Shown: positions 33,185-41,980, numbered from the stretch's first letter. The stretch: 64,000 nucleotides of DNA from a bacterium (GCA_004299235.1 SCQL01000031.1:1-64000); one strand, 5' to 3'. Numbers and translations: made by a program. Notes: generated by a model not told the origin, from the sequence alone.

Positions 33185-34902
33185 GCCGTCTGCTCGCTGA
33201 GGACGAATCGCTCACGCAGCGTGTCGAACCCGACGCGATCGACCCAGTCGCCGAAACCCTCACCGGACTGGCGCTGCGCCCCGAATTCGGCCAACATCGG
33301 TCGCAGCATCGACGTGATCTCCGTGAGCGGCACGTTGGGCGCATAGAGGCGGTTCAAGCGCGTGCCCTCGAAATCTCCGCCCAGCATCACGTCGTACTTG
33401 CCCAGCGTGGTGCCGACAAAGCCGACGTCGCCCAGGTAGGGCCGCGGGCACCCGTTCGGGCAGCCGCCCATGCGGAAGCTGATGCGCTCCTCACCCAGCC
33501 CGAGCCCTTCGAGCACGGAGGCGATCTCCCGGATGAGGTCCGGAAGAGCGCGCTCGGCCTCGGCGACGGCCAGGCCGCACGTGGGGAGCGCCGGGCAGGC
33601 CATCGAGTGGCGCACGGCGCGGGGGATCGACTCGACGGCGGCGATCCCATGCTCCGCCATCAGCTGCTCCACGCGCGGGCGCTGAGCCGGCTCGATGCCG
33701 GCGAGGATGACGTTCTGCTGCGCTGTCAGCCGGACCTGCGGCCGGATCTCCTCGACGATCCTCCGCAGACCGGTTCGCAACCGGACCTCGCCGGCGTCGG
33801 CGATGCGGCCGTTCTCGATGTAGATCCCGACGTAGAGCCCGCCGTCGCCCTGCTCGTGCCAGCCGAGGTGATCGTCGACCGGCTTCCAGCGCAGCGGTTC
33901 GGGCGGTTGGAGAGCGAACGGCAGGCGTCGCTGGACCTCGCCGCGAAACCAATCGAGGCCGCGATCCGCGATCGTGTACTTGAGCCGGGCGTGACGGCGG
34001 TTGGTGCGGTCGCCGTAGTCGCGCTGCACGGCCACCACCTCGCGGGCGACGTCGACGATCTGGTCCGGGCCGATGAAAGCCAGAGGCTGCGCTATCGCGA
34101 CGAACGTCTCGGGCTTGTTGTGGGTCCTGCCGAGACTGCCACCGACCAGGACGTTGAAGCCCCGCAGGGAGCCGTCGGGTCCATGCATCGCGACGAACGC
34201 GAGATCGTTGGCGTATGCGTCCACACAGTTGTCGCCCTCGATGGCGACCGTGGTCTTGAACTTGCGCGGCAGGTACTGCTCGCCGTAGAGCGGTTCGACC
34301 TCGGGCTCGGATGACTGCACGACCTCGCCGTCGAGCCAGATCTCGTGGTAGGCCCCGGTGCGAGGCGTGAGCGCCGCCACCAGGCCGGCTATGGATCGAT
34401 GCAGCTGCTCGTGAAACCGATCCGATCTCGGTTCGGGGCAGCACATGATGTTGCGCTCCACGTCGCCACAGCCGCTCAGGGTGGTCATCAGAGCCGCGTT
34501 GATGGCGGCGATGGATTTCTTGATGTCAGCCTTGAGCACACCGTGCAGCTGGAAGTCCTGCCGGGTGGTCGCGCGCAGCGTGCCGCTCCCCCAGCGCCCG
34601 GCGATGTCGTCGTGGGCAAGATATGCGTCGGCCGAGACAACGCCTCCAGGGACGCGCGTCCGGATCATCAACTGGTGGTACTTGTTGAGACCCATGGCGC
34701 GGGCCTCCTTGCGGCGGTCGCGGTCGTCCTGCTGGTAGACACCGTGAAACTTGAGCACCTGCACCGCTTCCTCGGTGAACGTGGGCGTGTCCTCGAGCAG
34801 CTCCTCCTTGACCAGGCCTCGGAGGTGATTGCTGTTGGCCTTGATCGACTCGTTCTTGGAGAAGCCGTCAAGCGTGGGCGTGCAGCCGCATGCCTTGCAC
34901 AT
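33181..34902 (-). CDS. cysI: Assimilatory sulfite reductase hemoprotein (siroheme, 4Fe-4S)
   Basis: Six-electron reduction of sulfite to sulfide, 573 residues. Sequence follows the CysI hemoprotein from HGVYQQDDRD and RATTRQDFQLHGV onward. The siroheme/cluster cysteines are ACPALPTC near 434 and GGCPNGC near 478. The N-terminus has an unusual MCKACGC cluster before the first family motif. ATG at 34902 has no clear ribosome binding site. No CysJ flavoprotein is encoded nearby, so electrons may come from ferredoxin or a distant reductase. First gene of the operon that ends with siroheme synthase. Confidence 0.93.
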   Translation of the reverse strand: MCKACGCTPTLDGFSKNESIKANSNHLRGLVKEELLEDTPTFTEEAVQVLKFHGVYQQDDRDRRKEARAMGLNKYHQLMIRTRVPGGVVSADAYLAHDDIAGRWGSGTLRATTRQDFQLHGVLKADIKKSIAAINAALMTTLSGCGDVERNIMCCPEPRSDRFHEQLHRSIAGLVAALTPRTGAYHEIWLDGEVVQSSEPEVEPLYGEQYLPRKFKTTVAIEGDNCVDAYANDLAFVAMHGPDGSLRGFNVLVGGSLGRTHNKPETFVAIAQPLAFIGPDQIVDVAREVVAVQRDYGDRTNRRHARLKYTIADRGLDWFRGEVQRRLPFALQPPEPLRWKPVDDHLGWHEQGDGGLYVGIYIENGRIADAGEVRLRTGLRRIVEEIRPQVRLTAQQNVILAGIEPAQRPRVEQLMAEHGIAAVESIPRAVRHSMACPALPTCGLAVAEAERALPDLIREIASVLEGLGLGEERISFRMGGCPNGCPRPYLGDVGFVGTTLGKYDVMLGGDFEGTRLNRLYAPNVPLTEITSMLRPMLAEFGAQRQSGEGFGDWVDRVGFDTLRERFVLSEQTA

Positions 34903-35326
34903 GGACTAGGCCCGCGGGCGCGCGCGCCCGCCTGAACCGAAGACAACGACTATGAGTTCCGACAATTTGGGTGCGCCTCCGCTGAAAAGCTGATGCCGAC
35001 AAAGCCACGCCGAAAGTCAGGCGCGGGATTGAGGAAGGTTCGCCGCTTCCTCGAGAGTCCCTGCGGCGCGGCCGCGGGAGCCGGCTAGCTACAGAAGCAG
35101 CTGGCGCAAAGGGCGTAGTCGATCGCTCGACGGCGTGTGAGCGCCGGCCTTGACCGGGGCCCGACATGCAGGACGTCGCGAGTGAGGAAGCTACGCACCG
35201 TCCAGGTAGCTTAGCGGATGAATTCGAGCGGTGGCGTGTCGCCGTCAGCCAAATGATTCCGCTCAGGTTTGGATGTCACCGCCAATCGCACCCTCGGGAT
35301 CGGCCTCCGGCGCGGCCCTACGACGC
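34903..35326. other. Intergenic region upstream of the sulfur operon
   Basis: 424 nt between the LOG gene end and the sulfite reductase start, both on the minus strand. No supported gene: small frames on both strands look like noise. It holds an inverted repeat at 35188-35212 and GC-rich palindromes near 34915-34932. Sulfur operon transcription must start here, but I could not identify a convincing promoter or a known riboswitch (no SAM or cobalamin core). Confidence 0.5.
35188..35212. repeat. Inverted repeat AAGCTAC-N11-GTAGCTT
   Basis: A perfect seven-base inverted repeat with an 11-nt loop in the sulfur operon's upstream region, about 290 nt before the sulfite reductase start and 115 nt after the LOG stop. 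It could be an operator for a dimeric regulator or a transcript hairpin. No T-tract follows on the minus strand. Confidence 0.4.
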
Positions 35327-35902
35327 TCAGTCCCGCTGCCGTGGCGCCCATTTCGCGGGGACGGGCTGATGGGCGGCCAGTCGGGTCAGCAAACGATCGG
35401 GCTCGCTCTCGGCGATCAGCATCCGTGCGGACTCGTCTCTCATGAACCCCTCATCGACCGCGTGGCGCAGGAGCTGGAGCAGCAAATCGAAGTAGCCGCC
35501 GGCGTTGAGCACGGCGCAGGGCTTGGTATGCAAGCCCAGCTGCGCCCAGGTGAAGGCCTCGAACAGCTCCTCGAACGTGCCCGCTCCACCAGGCAGCGCC
35601 ACGAAGCCGTCGCCGAGCTCGGCCATCAGGGCCTTTCGCTCGTGCATGGTTTCGACGACCCGAAGCTCGGAGAGGCCGGCATGGGCGATCTCACGCGCGA
35701 CCAAAAGACGTGGGATCACCCCGACCGCCTCACCGCCGGCTGCCAGCACCGTATCGGCCAGCACGCCCATGAGGCCGACGGCGGCCCCACCGTAGACGAG
35801 GCTGAAGCCGCGTGCGACCATCTCCCGCCCCAGGCGCCGAACCGCTGTCGCGTACTCCGGCCGGCGGCCGAGCGACGACCCGCAGTAGACAGTCAGCCTC
35901 AC
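35327..35902 (-). CDS. LOG family nucleotide 5'-monophosphate phosphoribohydrolase
   Basis: LOG-type protein of 191 residues that cleaves N6-modified or plain nucleoside 5'-monophosphates to base and ribose phosphate. It has VYCGSSLG at the N-terminus, VYGGAAVGLMGVLAD and the catalytic PGGAGTFEE. GTG at 35902 was chosen since family proteins start at this strand; the frame opens earlier at 35980. The link to cytokinin activation is established for some members; in most bacteria the substrate is unclear. The purine genes downstream make a nucleotide role plausible. Confidence 0.87.
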   Translation of the reverse strand: MRLTVYCGSSLGRRPEYATAVRRLGREMVARGFSLVYGGAAVGLMGVLADTVLAAGGEAVGVIPRLLVAREIAHAGLSELRVVETMHERKALMAELGDGFVALPGGAGTFEELFEAFTWAQLGLHTKPCAVLNAGGYFDLLLQLLRHAVDEGFMRDESARMLIAESEPDRLLTRLAAHQPVPAKWAPRQRD

Positions 35903-35953
35903 GTCCGGAAATCTTGTCAGCTCCGCAAGCTCCGCGCCGTCCCCCGAATGAGA

Positions 35954-35977
35954 AGAGGCGGCCCGAAGGCCGCCTCT
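35954..35977. terminator. Perfect 10-bp hairpin after the secreted-protein gene
   Basis: AGAGGCGGCC and its exact complement flank a CGAA tetraloop. It sits 24 nt past the minus-strand stop at 36002 and before the LOG gene. It should stop or stabilise the 36496 transcript; the absence of a U-tract leaves Rho-independent termination uncertain. Confidence 0.55.
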
Positions 35978-36001
35978 CACATCGTGGAGACCGCGGAATC
36001 C

Positions 36002-36496
36002 TCAGCTCACCGTGCACGAGTCGAAGCTGACGGGCCCCTGCCCGCCGGCGTCAGTGCTGAAATGGAACGCCTCGTGGTATCGGATGGCCGTGCCACCTGG
36101 CAGCGTGAGCTGGCCGTCTGAAGTCGCGTGGGCGACCTGATTCAGGTTGTTGAACGAGATCCCGAACCACTCGGTGGCGCGGCCCGTTATCCCATCGGGC
36201 GAGCTGAGAGCCACGGGGCCCGTCTCCGTCATGGTCGCCCAGAATTCGGGACCGGTGGTGAGCCCCGTCACGTGCGCGATGGTGTTGGCGCTGATCAAGA
36301 GAGCAGACACCCCGACCGCGTTCAGGCACGGGCCGACGAATATCGGCGACGGGACATCCTTGGCCGTCACCGTGCACGTCGCCGCGCCATTCCCGTTGGC
36401 GACGGGAAAGCACGGCGGCCCGCCGGCCGCGGAGACCGGCGCGGGCGTAAACGCGAGCGCACCGAGCACGAGAAGAACAACGACGGCTTTCCTCAT
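36002..36496 (-). CDS. Small secreted protein of unknown function
   Basis: A 164-residue exported protein. A clean signal peptide (residues 1-23, ending VSAA) precedes a beta-rich domain with three or four Cys (PCFPVANG, ATCTV, GPCLNAVG and a C-terminal DSCTV) that could form disulfides. ATG at 36496 is preceded by AGGAGG. A promoter (TTGACG, 17 nt, TACCCT) lies at 36574-36546. I do not recognise the family. The ligand domain HYHEAFHF-like end (RYHEAFHFST) is distinctive and could help homology searches. Confidence 0.75.
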   Translation of the reverse strand: MRKAVVVLLVLGALAFTPAPVSAAGGPPCFPVANGNGAATCTVTAKDVPSPIFVGPCLNAVGVSALLISANTIAHVTGLTTGPEFWATMTETGPVALSSPDGITGRATEWFGISFNNLNQVAHATSDGQLTLPGGTAIRYHEAFHFSTDAGGQGPVSFDSCTVS

Positions 36497-36545
36497 GGTT
36501 GACTCCCTCCTGAAAGCTGCGCCGCCGGCACCCCAGTTGGGGCGA

Positions 36546-36574
36546 AGGGTAGCCACTATCGACCGTGGCGTCAA
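36546..36574 (-). promoter_or_regulatory. Promoter of the secreted-protein gene
   Basis: On the minus strand, TTGACG (36574-36569) and TACCCT (36551-36546) are 17 nt apart and precede a leader with a strong AGGAGG site. Confidence 0.5.
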
Positions 36575-36646
36575 CGCGCCGGCACCACTCGGCCGACCAC
36601 CCGCAGGGCGAGACCGAGACGCCACCCGGGCAGCGCCTGCAGCAAC

Positions 36647-36652
36647 TAGACT
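36647..36652 (+). promoter_or_regulatory. -10 box (TAGACT) before hpt
   Basis: TAGACT lies 9 nt before the ATG at 36662 without an intervening ribosome binding site; the same hexamer precedes gntR at 7 nt. Confidence 0.4.
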
Positions 36653-36661
36653 TGGAATTGA

Positions 36662-37222
36662 ATGGCTGAGGTCGCGACTCGCGTGGCGCCGGTTCCCATG
36701 CACCGGTCCGGCAAGGCGATGATCGCGTCCGACCGCATCGCCCGGCGCGTGTGCCAGCTCGGCCAGCAGATCTCCGAGGTCTACTCCGACATCGACACCC
36801 CGCTGGTCATGGTCGTGATCCTGAAGGGCGCCACGGTTTTCGCGGCCGACCTCCTGCGCAGCCTCAGCATTCCCGCCGAGCTCGAGTTCGTGCGGGCCGC
36901 CAGCTACGGGTCCGGGGTTTCGAGCAGCGGCCGGGTTCAGATCGCCCACATGGTGGACGGCCCGCTGGTCGGCCGCCACGTGCTGCTGGTCGAAGACATC
37001 GTCGACTCCGGGCGGACCCTCGGCACCATCATGAGACGCTTCCGCCGGCTCAAGCCCGCGTCGCTTCGCCTGGCGGCTCTGCTCGACCGCCCGGCGCGGC
37101 GTGAGGTCCCGGTCAGGATCGATTTCTGCGGTTTTGTGATCCCCGATCGTTTCGTCATCGGCTACGGCCTCGACTACGCCGGCCTGTATCGCGAGCTGCC
37201 GGGCATCTATTCGCTCGGCTGA
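36662..37222 (+). CDS. hpt: Hypoxanthine phosphoribosyltransferase
   Basis: Salvages hypoxanthine (and usually guanine) to IMP or GMP using PRPP in the cytosol, 186 residues. The PRPP loop VLLVEDIVDSGRTLGTI and the purine-stacking region VIPDRFVIGYGLDYAGLYRELPGI are typical of Hpt. ATG at 36662 follows a -10 box by 9 nt. It converges on the nucleoside transporter genes and offers the anabolic alternative to the degradative purine island. Confidence 0.93.
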   Translation: MAEVATRVAPVPMHRSGKAMIASDRIARRVCQLGQQISEVYSDIDTPLVMVVILKGATVFAADLLRSLSIPAELEFVRAASYGSGVSSSGRVQIAHMVDGPLVGRHVLLVEDIVDSGRTLGTIMRRFRRLKPASLRLAALLDRPARREVPVRIDFCGFVIPDRFVIGYGLDYAGLYRELPGIYSLG

Positions 37223-37232
37223 GCACCCCGGG

Positions 37233-38198
37233 CTAGCGCTCCTCCCGCACGTACGGCGTGCCCAGCGCGGCCGGCGCGCCCAGCCGCTGCTTGGCCCAGC
37301 CCGTGGAGACGACCACGAGCACGACGACGGTCATCGTGTAGGGCAGCGCCCCGAACACCTCCGGCGGCAGGTGCACCTGTCGCGCCTGGAGCACGAAGCC
37401 AAGGCTCGAGAGGAGCCCGAAGAGGTAGGCGCCGGCGAGGGTCGCCTCCGGGCGCCAGAAGGCGAAGATCACGAGCGCGATCGCGATCCAGCCGGCCCCT
37501 GAGGTCATGCCGTCGATCCAGTTGGGCGTGATCGCCAGGCTGTAGTACGCGCCGGCGACGCCGGCCAGAAGACCGCCGGCCAGCGTGTGCGCGTAGCGGT
37601 ACCGGGCCACGTTCACCCCCATCACGTCGGCGGTCTCCGGCGACTCCCCGACCGCCCTCAGGTGGAGGCCCGTCCGGGTTCGATAGAGATAGAGCCAGGC
37701 CAGGATCACCAGCGCCCAGGAACCGTAGACGAGCGCGTTCTGGTGAAACAGGATCGGACCGACGACCGGCGCGTTCGACAGGCCGAGCACGTTGAGCGCG
37801 CTGAATTCGCGCAGCGCGGGCTGACCTCCGAGTTTGGTCGCGTTGCCGACGTACGAAGAGAGCCCGGTGGCTCCCGCGAAGATCGTGAGCGCCAGCCCTG
37901 AGACGATCTGGTTCGCACGCAGCCCGACGGCGAGGATGGCGTGGATCAGCGCGGTGGCCAGCGCCGCGACGCCGCCGATCAGCGTGGCCAGGAGGAGGAC
38001 GAACCAGTCGGGGCCCGGCAGATGCTGCACGCACCAGAAAGCGGTGACGGCCCCGATCAGCATCATGCCCTCGACTCCCAGGTTGAGAACTCCTGAGCGC
38101 TCCGCCAGCAGCTCGCCCACTGCGGCGAAGACCAAAGGAGTGCCGTAGAAGATCGCCGACGCGGCCAGCACGACGGCGATGCTTTCGTTGACGTTCAT
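37233..38198 (-). CDS. Nucleoside-type ABC transporter permease (second)
   Basis: Membrane subunit of a BMP/NupOPQ-type importer, 321 residues with eight to nine helices. GVLNLGVEGMMLIGA near the N-terminus and the loop TGLHLRAVGESPETADVMGVNVARYR are typical. It starts with ATG 7 nt after the first permease gene. Last gene of the transporter set, convergent with hpt. Confidence 0.9.
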   Translation of the reverse strand: MNVNESIAVVLAASAIFYGTPLVFAAVGELLAERSGVLNLGVEGMMLIGAVTAFWCVQHLPGPDWFVLLLATLIGGVAALATALIHAILAVGLRANQIVSGLALTIFAGATGLSSYVGNATKLGGQPALREFSALNVLGLSNAPVVGPILFHQNALVYGSWALVILAWLYLYRTRTGLHLRAVGESPETADVMGVNVARYRYAHTLAGGLLAGVAGAYYSLAITPNWIDGMTSGAGWIAIALVIFAFWRPEATLAGAYLFGLLSSLGFVLQARQVHLPPEVFGALPYTMTVVVLVVVSTGWAKQRLGAPAALGTPYVREER

Positions 38199-38205
38199 GT
38201 CCAGC

Positions 38206-39345
38206 TCACTCCGCCACCGGCGCGGCGGCCACGGCGCGAGGCGGTTCCGCGCGCCGGGCCGAAAACGAGACTCGATAGCGCAGCAGCAGCTCGCCTCCGA
38301 GAGCGAAGAACAGGATCATCCCCTGCAGCACCCCGACGAGTCCGGCCGGGAAGTCCGGCCCCTGCAGGCTGTAGCCCGCATTCGCCAGGCCGCCGAGAAG
38401 GAACGCCACCACGCCAACCGCGAACGGGTTGTAGCGGGCCAGCGCCGCCACGACGATGCCGGCGTAGCCGAAGCCTGCCTGCTGGAGGCCGCGCGGATCG
38501 AGCACGTGCCGGAAGTCACCGATCTCGCTCGCCCCGCCGAGGCCGGCAAGCGCTCCGGAAAGACCCATCATCGCCACCACGACGCGGCGGGTCCTGACGC
38601 CCGCATAGCGGGCCGCGGGCGGAGAGTCGCCCTGCACGCGGGCGTCGAAGCCGAAGCTCGTCGAACGGTACAGGAGCCAGAGCACCGTGGCGGCGAGGAT
38701 CCCCAGCAGGAAGCCGAAGGGCACGTTCAAGGTGACGATCGGACCGAGGACGAGGTTGAAGTTCGGCCACATCGCGGCGTCGGGCAGCATCTTGCCCTGG
38801 GGAAATGCCCTGGCGCTGAAGGTCGTCAGGTCCCGCCAGTAGGACCTGCTGTCGAAGATGAGGTACGTGAGCAGGAGGCCGGCGACGTAGTTGAGCATCA
38901 GCGTGGTGATGATCTCGTTGGTGTTGAAGTAGGCGCGCAGCAGACCGGGGACGACGGCCCAGGCGGCTCCCGCGACCAGGCCGCCCGCGATCATCCCGGC
39001 GATGATCACCAGGCCCGGCCGGCCGTGCAGGGCAAGGCCGGCGCCGGACGCGCCGACGGCGCCGAGATACAGCTGGCCCTCGGCTCCGATGTTCCAGAGC
39101 TTCATCCGGAACGCCGCCGCGGCCGCCAGCCCGGTCAGGAGCAGCGGCGTGGCGGTGACCAGCGTGTTGGTCAACGCGCCCGGCGCGATGAAGCCGCGGT
39201 CGAAGAGCCGGGCGTAGGTCGCGACGGGATCCTTGCCCGCAACGAGCAGCACGACGGCGGCGGCGGCGAAAGCCGCCACGAGCGACGCGACCGGGACGGC
39301 GACCACGAGCCAGCGCGGGGCGGTCAGGCGCCTCTCGATCCTCAC
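38206..39345 (-). CDS. Nucleoside-type ABC transporter permease (first)
   Basis: Larger permease of the pair, 379 residues. It has ARLFDRGFIAPGALTNTLVTATPLLLTGLAAAAAFRMKLWNIGAEGQ-type sequence, the NTNEIITTLMLNYVAGLL segment and the coupling loop VQGDSPPAARYAGV, as in NupP-like proteins. The GTG start overlaps the ATPase stop (GTGA). Confidence 0.9.
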   Translation of the reverse strand: MRIERRLTAPRWLVVAVPVASLVAAFAAAAVVLLVAGKDPVATYARLFDRGFIAPGALTNTLVTATPLLLTGLAAAAAFRMKLWNIGAEGQLYLGAVGASGAGLALHGRPGLVIIAGMIAGGLVAGAAWAVVPGLLRAYFNTNEIITTLMLNYVAGLLLTYLIFDSRSYWRDLTTFSARAFPQGKMLPDAAMWPNFNLVLGPIVTLNVPFGFLLGILAATVLWLLYRSTSFGFDARVQGDSPPAARYAGVRTRRVVVAMMGLSGALAGLGGASEIGDFRHVLDPRGLQQAGFGYAGIVVAALARYNPFAVGVVAFLLGGLANAGYSLQGPDFPAGLVGVLQGMILFFALGGELLLRYRVSFSARRAEPPRAVAAAPVAE

Positions 39346-40877
39346 GCCGGCGAGCCCGCCATCATCAGGCCGAGCTGCTGGACGTCCGCTTCGCCCCGGG
39401 GGACCACGCCCACGACCCGGCCCTCGTACATGACCGCGATCTGGTCCGCCAGCATCAGGATCTCGTCGAGGTCCTCGCTGATCAGCAGGATGCCGACGCC
39501 ATCGCGCGCCGCCCGAATCAGCAGGGCCCGCACCCCCTCGGTGGCGCCCACGTCCAGGCCTCGGGTCGGGTTGGCGGCCACGATCACCTTCGGCCGGCTC
39601 GAGAGCTCGCGAGCCAGGACGACCTTCTGCACGTTGCCGCCCGACAGGAGCCGGGTCTGGGTGTCAGGACCCGGGGCGGCGATCGCAAAGCGAGTCATCA
39701 GCTCCTTCGCGTGCGCCCTGATGCGGTCGTGGCGCAGCCATCCACGAGTGGAGATGGGCGGGCGCCGGTGGGACTTCAAGATCAGGTTGTCGGCGACCGA
39801 CAGGCTCGGTGAGACGCCGGTGCCGAGCCGGTCCTCGGGCACGTGTGCGATCCCGCGGGCGATCGCCTCCCCCGGATCACCGCTCCGCAGGCCGCGACCC
39901 GCCACCCAAACCGCTCCGCCGGTCCGGGGCCTGGTGCCCGCGATGACCTCGGCGAGCTGCCTCTGGCCATTGCCGGAGACTCCGGCGACCCCGACGATCT
40001 CCCCCTTGTGAACGCTCAACCGGACGTTGTGCAGCGCCTCGATCCCCAGGTCGTTGTCGGCGCAGACGTCGTCCAGCTTCATGACGACCTCGCGATGCCC
40101 GGCATACGGCTCGCCCTTGGCCTGGGCGAAGACGACCTCCCGGCCGACCATCATCCTGGCCAGCTCGGCGGGGCTGGTCCCGCTCGTCTTCACCGTCCCG
40201 ACCAATCCACCCGCGCGCAGCACCGTCACCCGGTCGGTGACGGCCATCACCTCTTCGAGCTTGTGCGAGACGAACACCACGGTCCGGCCTTCATCAGTCA
40301 TGCGACGCAGGGTCTCGAAGAGGTCCTCGGACTCCTGCGGCGTCAGCAGGCTGGTGGGTTCGTCGAGGATCAGGATGCGCGCGCCCCGATAGAGCGCCTT
40401 CAGGATTTCGACCCGCTGCTGCTCGCCCACCGAGAGCTGCCAGATGCGCGCCCTGGGATGAACCGGCATCCGATACCGCTTGGCCAGCTCGCCGACTTGG
40501 GTCTCGATGGTCTTCGGCGAGGTCCGGAGCCAGGCGGCTCCGCGATGGCCGAGGACGATGTTGTCGGCCACGGTCAGAGATGCGGCGAGCCGGAAGTGCT
40601 GGTGGACCATCGAGACCCCGGCCCGCATCGCATCACGCGGCGAGCGGAACTCGACGGTGCGGCCGTGGATCGCGATCTCGCCTGAATCCGGACGGTAAAG
40701 GCCGGCCAGGATGCTGGCCAGAGTCGACTTGCCGGCGCCGTTCTCCCCGAGCAGAGCGTGAACCTCGCCCTCGAGAGCTTCGAAATCGACCGCGTGGTTG
40801 GCCAGAACGCCGGGGAAACGCTTGGTGATGGAACGCATGGTCACCGCCGGGACTGCCCCGGCGGCGACCTGATCCAC
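39342..40877 (-). CDS. Nucleoside-type ABC transporter ATPase (tandem NBD)
   Basis: Double-cassette ATPase, 511 residues, of the sugar/nucleoside (RbsA/NupO) type. NBD1 has GENGAGKST and LSVGEQQRVEILKAL; NBD2 has the degenerate GVSGNGQRQ in place of Walker A and the signature LSGGNVQKVVLAREL. GTG at 40877 gives the usual short lead before MRSITKRF; ATG at 40838 is an alternative. It follows the binding-protein gene by 11 nt. Confidence 0.9.
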   Translation of the reverse strand: MDQVAAGAVPAVTMRSITKRFPGVLANHAVDFEALEGEVHALLGENGAGKSTLASILAGLYRPDSGEIAIHGRTVEFRSPRDAMRAGVSMVHQHFRLAASLTVADNIVLGHRGAAWLRTSPKTIETQVGELAKRYRMPVHPRARIWQLSVGEQQRVEILKALYRGARILILDEPTSLLTPQESEDLFETLRRMTDEGRTVVFVSHKLEEVMAVTDRVTVLRAGGLVGTVKTSGTSPAELARMMVGREVVFAQAKGEPYAGHREVVMKLDDVCADNDLGIEALHNVRLSVHKGEIVGVAGVSGNGQRQLAEVIAGTRPRTGGAVWVAGRGLRSGDPGEAIARGIAHVPEDRLGTGVSPSLSVADNLILKSHRRPPISTRGWLRHDRIRAHAKELMTRFAIAAPGPDTQTRLLSGGNVQKVVLARELSSRPKVIVAANPTRGLDVGATEGVRALLIRAARDGVGILLISEDLDEILMLADQIAVMYEGRVVGVVPRGEADVQQLGLMMAGSPA

Positions 40878-40888
40878 GATCGCGCTCG

Positions 40889-41980
40889 TCAGCTGCCCGT
40901 GGGGCTCCCGATCACACCCTGCACGAACCAGTTCATGGTCAGAATCTGGTCGAGGGTGAGCTTGCTGCCGGCCGGCACCTTGACCGCGCCCGACTGGTCG
41001 TTCAGCGGTCCGGTGAACTCGTAGAACGTGCCGGCGACCAGAGCCTGCTTCTTGGCGTTGATCGCCGCCTGGGACCCGGCGTCGACCGACTTCCCAAACG
41101 GCGCGATGTCGACGAAACCGTCCGCTAGGCTGCCGTAGTAGCTGCCGGTCTTCCACGTCCCGTTCATGGCCGCTCTGATGCGCGTGAGCTCGTACGGGCC
41201 CCAGTGGTAGACGGTGCCCGTGAGCCATGCGTCGGGCGCGAACGACTGCTGGTCCGAGTCGTAACCCGACCACTTCAGACCGGCCGCCTTGGCCGCCTCC
41301 CCGGTGGCCGGGCTGTCCTGGCCCTGACCGAGGACGTCGACGCCCGCGGAGATCAGGCTCTCGGCCGCCTTCTTCTCCTTGGCCGGGTCGAACCACGTGG
41401 TCGTCCAGATGACCTGGACGGTGGCCCCTGGGTGAGTCGCCTGCGCGCCCAGGGTGAAGGCGTTGATCTCCCGGATCACTTCAGGGATCGGGAAGGGGGC
41501 GACGAAGCCGATCTTGCCCGACTTGGTGACAGCGCCCGCCGCCATTCCGGTCAGATAGTCAGCGTCCTCCGCGGCGCCGAAGAATTCAGCGAGGTTGGTC
41601 TCAGTCTTGAACCCGGTCGCCTGCTCGAAGTACACGTTCGGATACTTCTTGGCGGCGGCGTCCATCTGGTCCTGGAAACCGAACGAGGTGCCGAAGATGA
41701 TCTTGTTCCCGTCCGCGACGAGGCTGTCGATCACCTGGGCGGCCTGAGGACCTTCGGGGACGTTCTCTTTGAAGGTGGTGACCAACTGGGATCCGAGCTG
41801 CTGCTGGACGTACAGGCGGGCGTCGTCGTGGGCCTTGGTCCAACCCGCGTCGCTCGCGCTCCCGACGTAGATCCAGGCGGCTTTGAACGGGGGGTTGGAC
41901 GTCGTCGTGGTCGTGGTGCCGCCGCCACAGGCGGCCAGGCCCACGGCCGCCAGCGCGAACACCGTCAAACGTTTTATCAC
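40889..41980 (-). CDS. BMP-family substrate-binding lipoprotein
   Basis: Receptor of the nucleoside-type importer, 363 residues of the basic membrane protein (PnrA/TmpC/Med-like) family. Lipobox GLAAC is followed by a Thr-rich linker and the ligand domain starting WIYVGSASDAGWTKAHDD, with IIFGTSFGFQDQMDAAAKKYPNV. The GTG start at 41980 has AGGAGGG upstream. BMP receptors bind purine nucleosides or, in some bacteria, free purine-type compounds; the adjacent purine catabolic genes favour a purine ligand. Confidence 0.9.
   Translation of the reverse strand: MIKRLTVFALAAVGLAACGGGTTTTTTSNPPFKAAWIYVGSASDAGWTKAHDDARLYVQQQLGSQLVTTFKENVPEGPQAAQVIDSLVADGNKIIFGTSFGFQDQMDAAAKKYPNVYFEQATGFKTETNLAEFFGAAEDADYLTGMAAGAVTKSGKIGFVAPFPIPEVIREINAFTLGAQATHPGATVQVIWTTTWFDPAKEKKAAESLISAGVDVLGQGQDSPATGEAAKAAGLKWSGYDSDQQSFAPDAWLTGTVYHWGPYELTRIRAAMNGTWKTGSYYGSLADGFVDIAPFGKSVDAGSQAAINAKKQALVAGTFYEFTGPLNDQSGAVKVPAGSKLTLDQILTMNWFVQGVIGSPTGS

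Noticed and set aside
34903-35326. SAM, cobalamin or other known riboswitch before the sulfur operon
   Set aside because: I looked on the minus strand for conserved cores and found none; only generic palindromes.
35166-35369. 67-codon plus-strand frame in the sulfur leader region
   Set aside because: No ribosome binding site, no recognisable character, and it runs into the LOG gene antisense.
38179-40011. 610-codon plus-strand frame
   Set aside because: Antisense to the nucleoside permease and ATPase genes, whose identity is certain.
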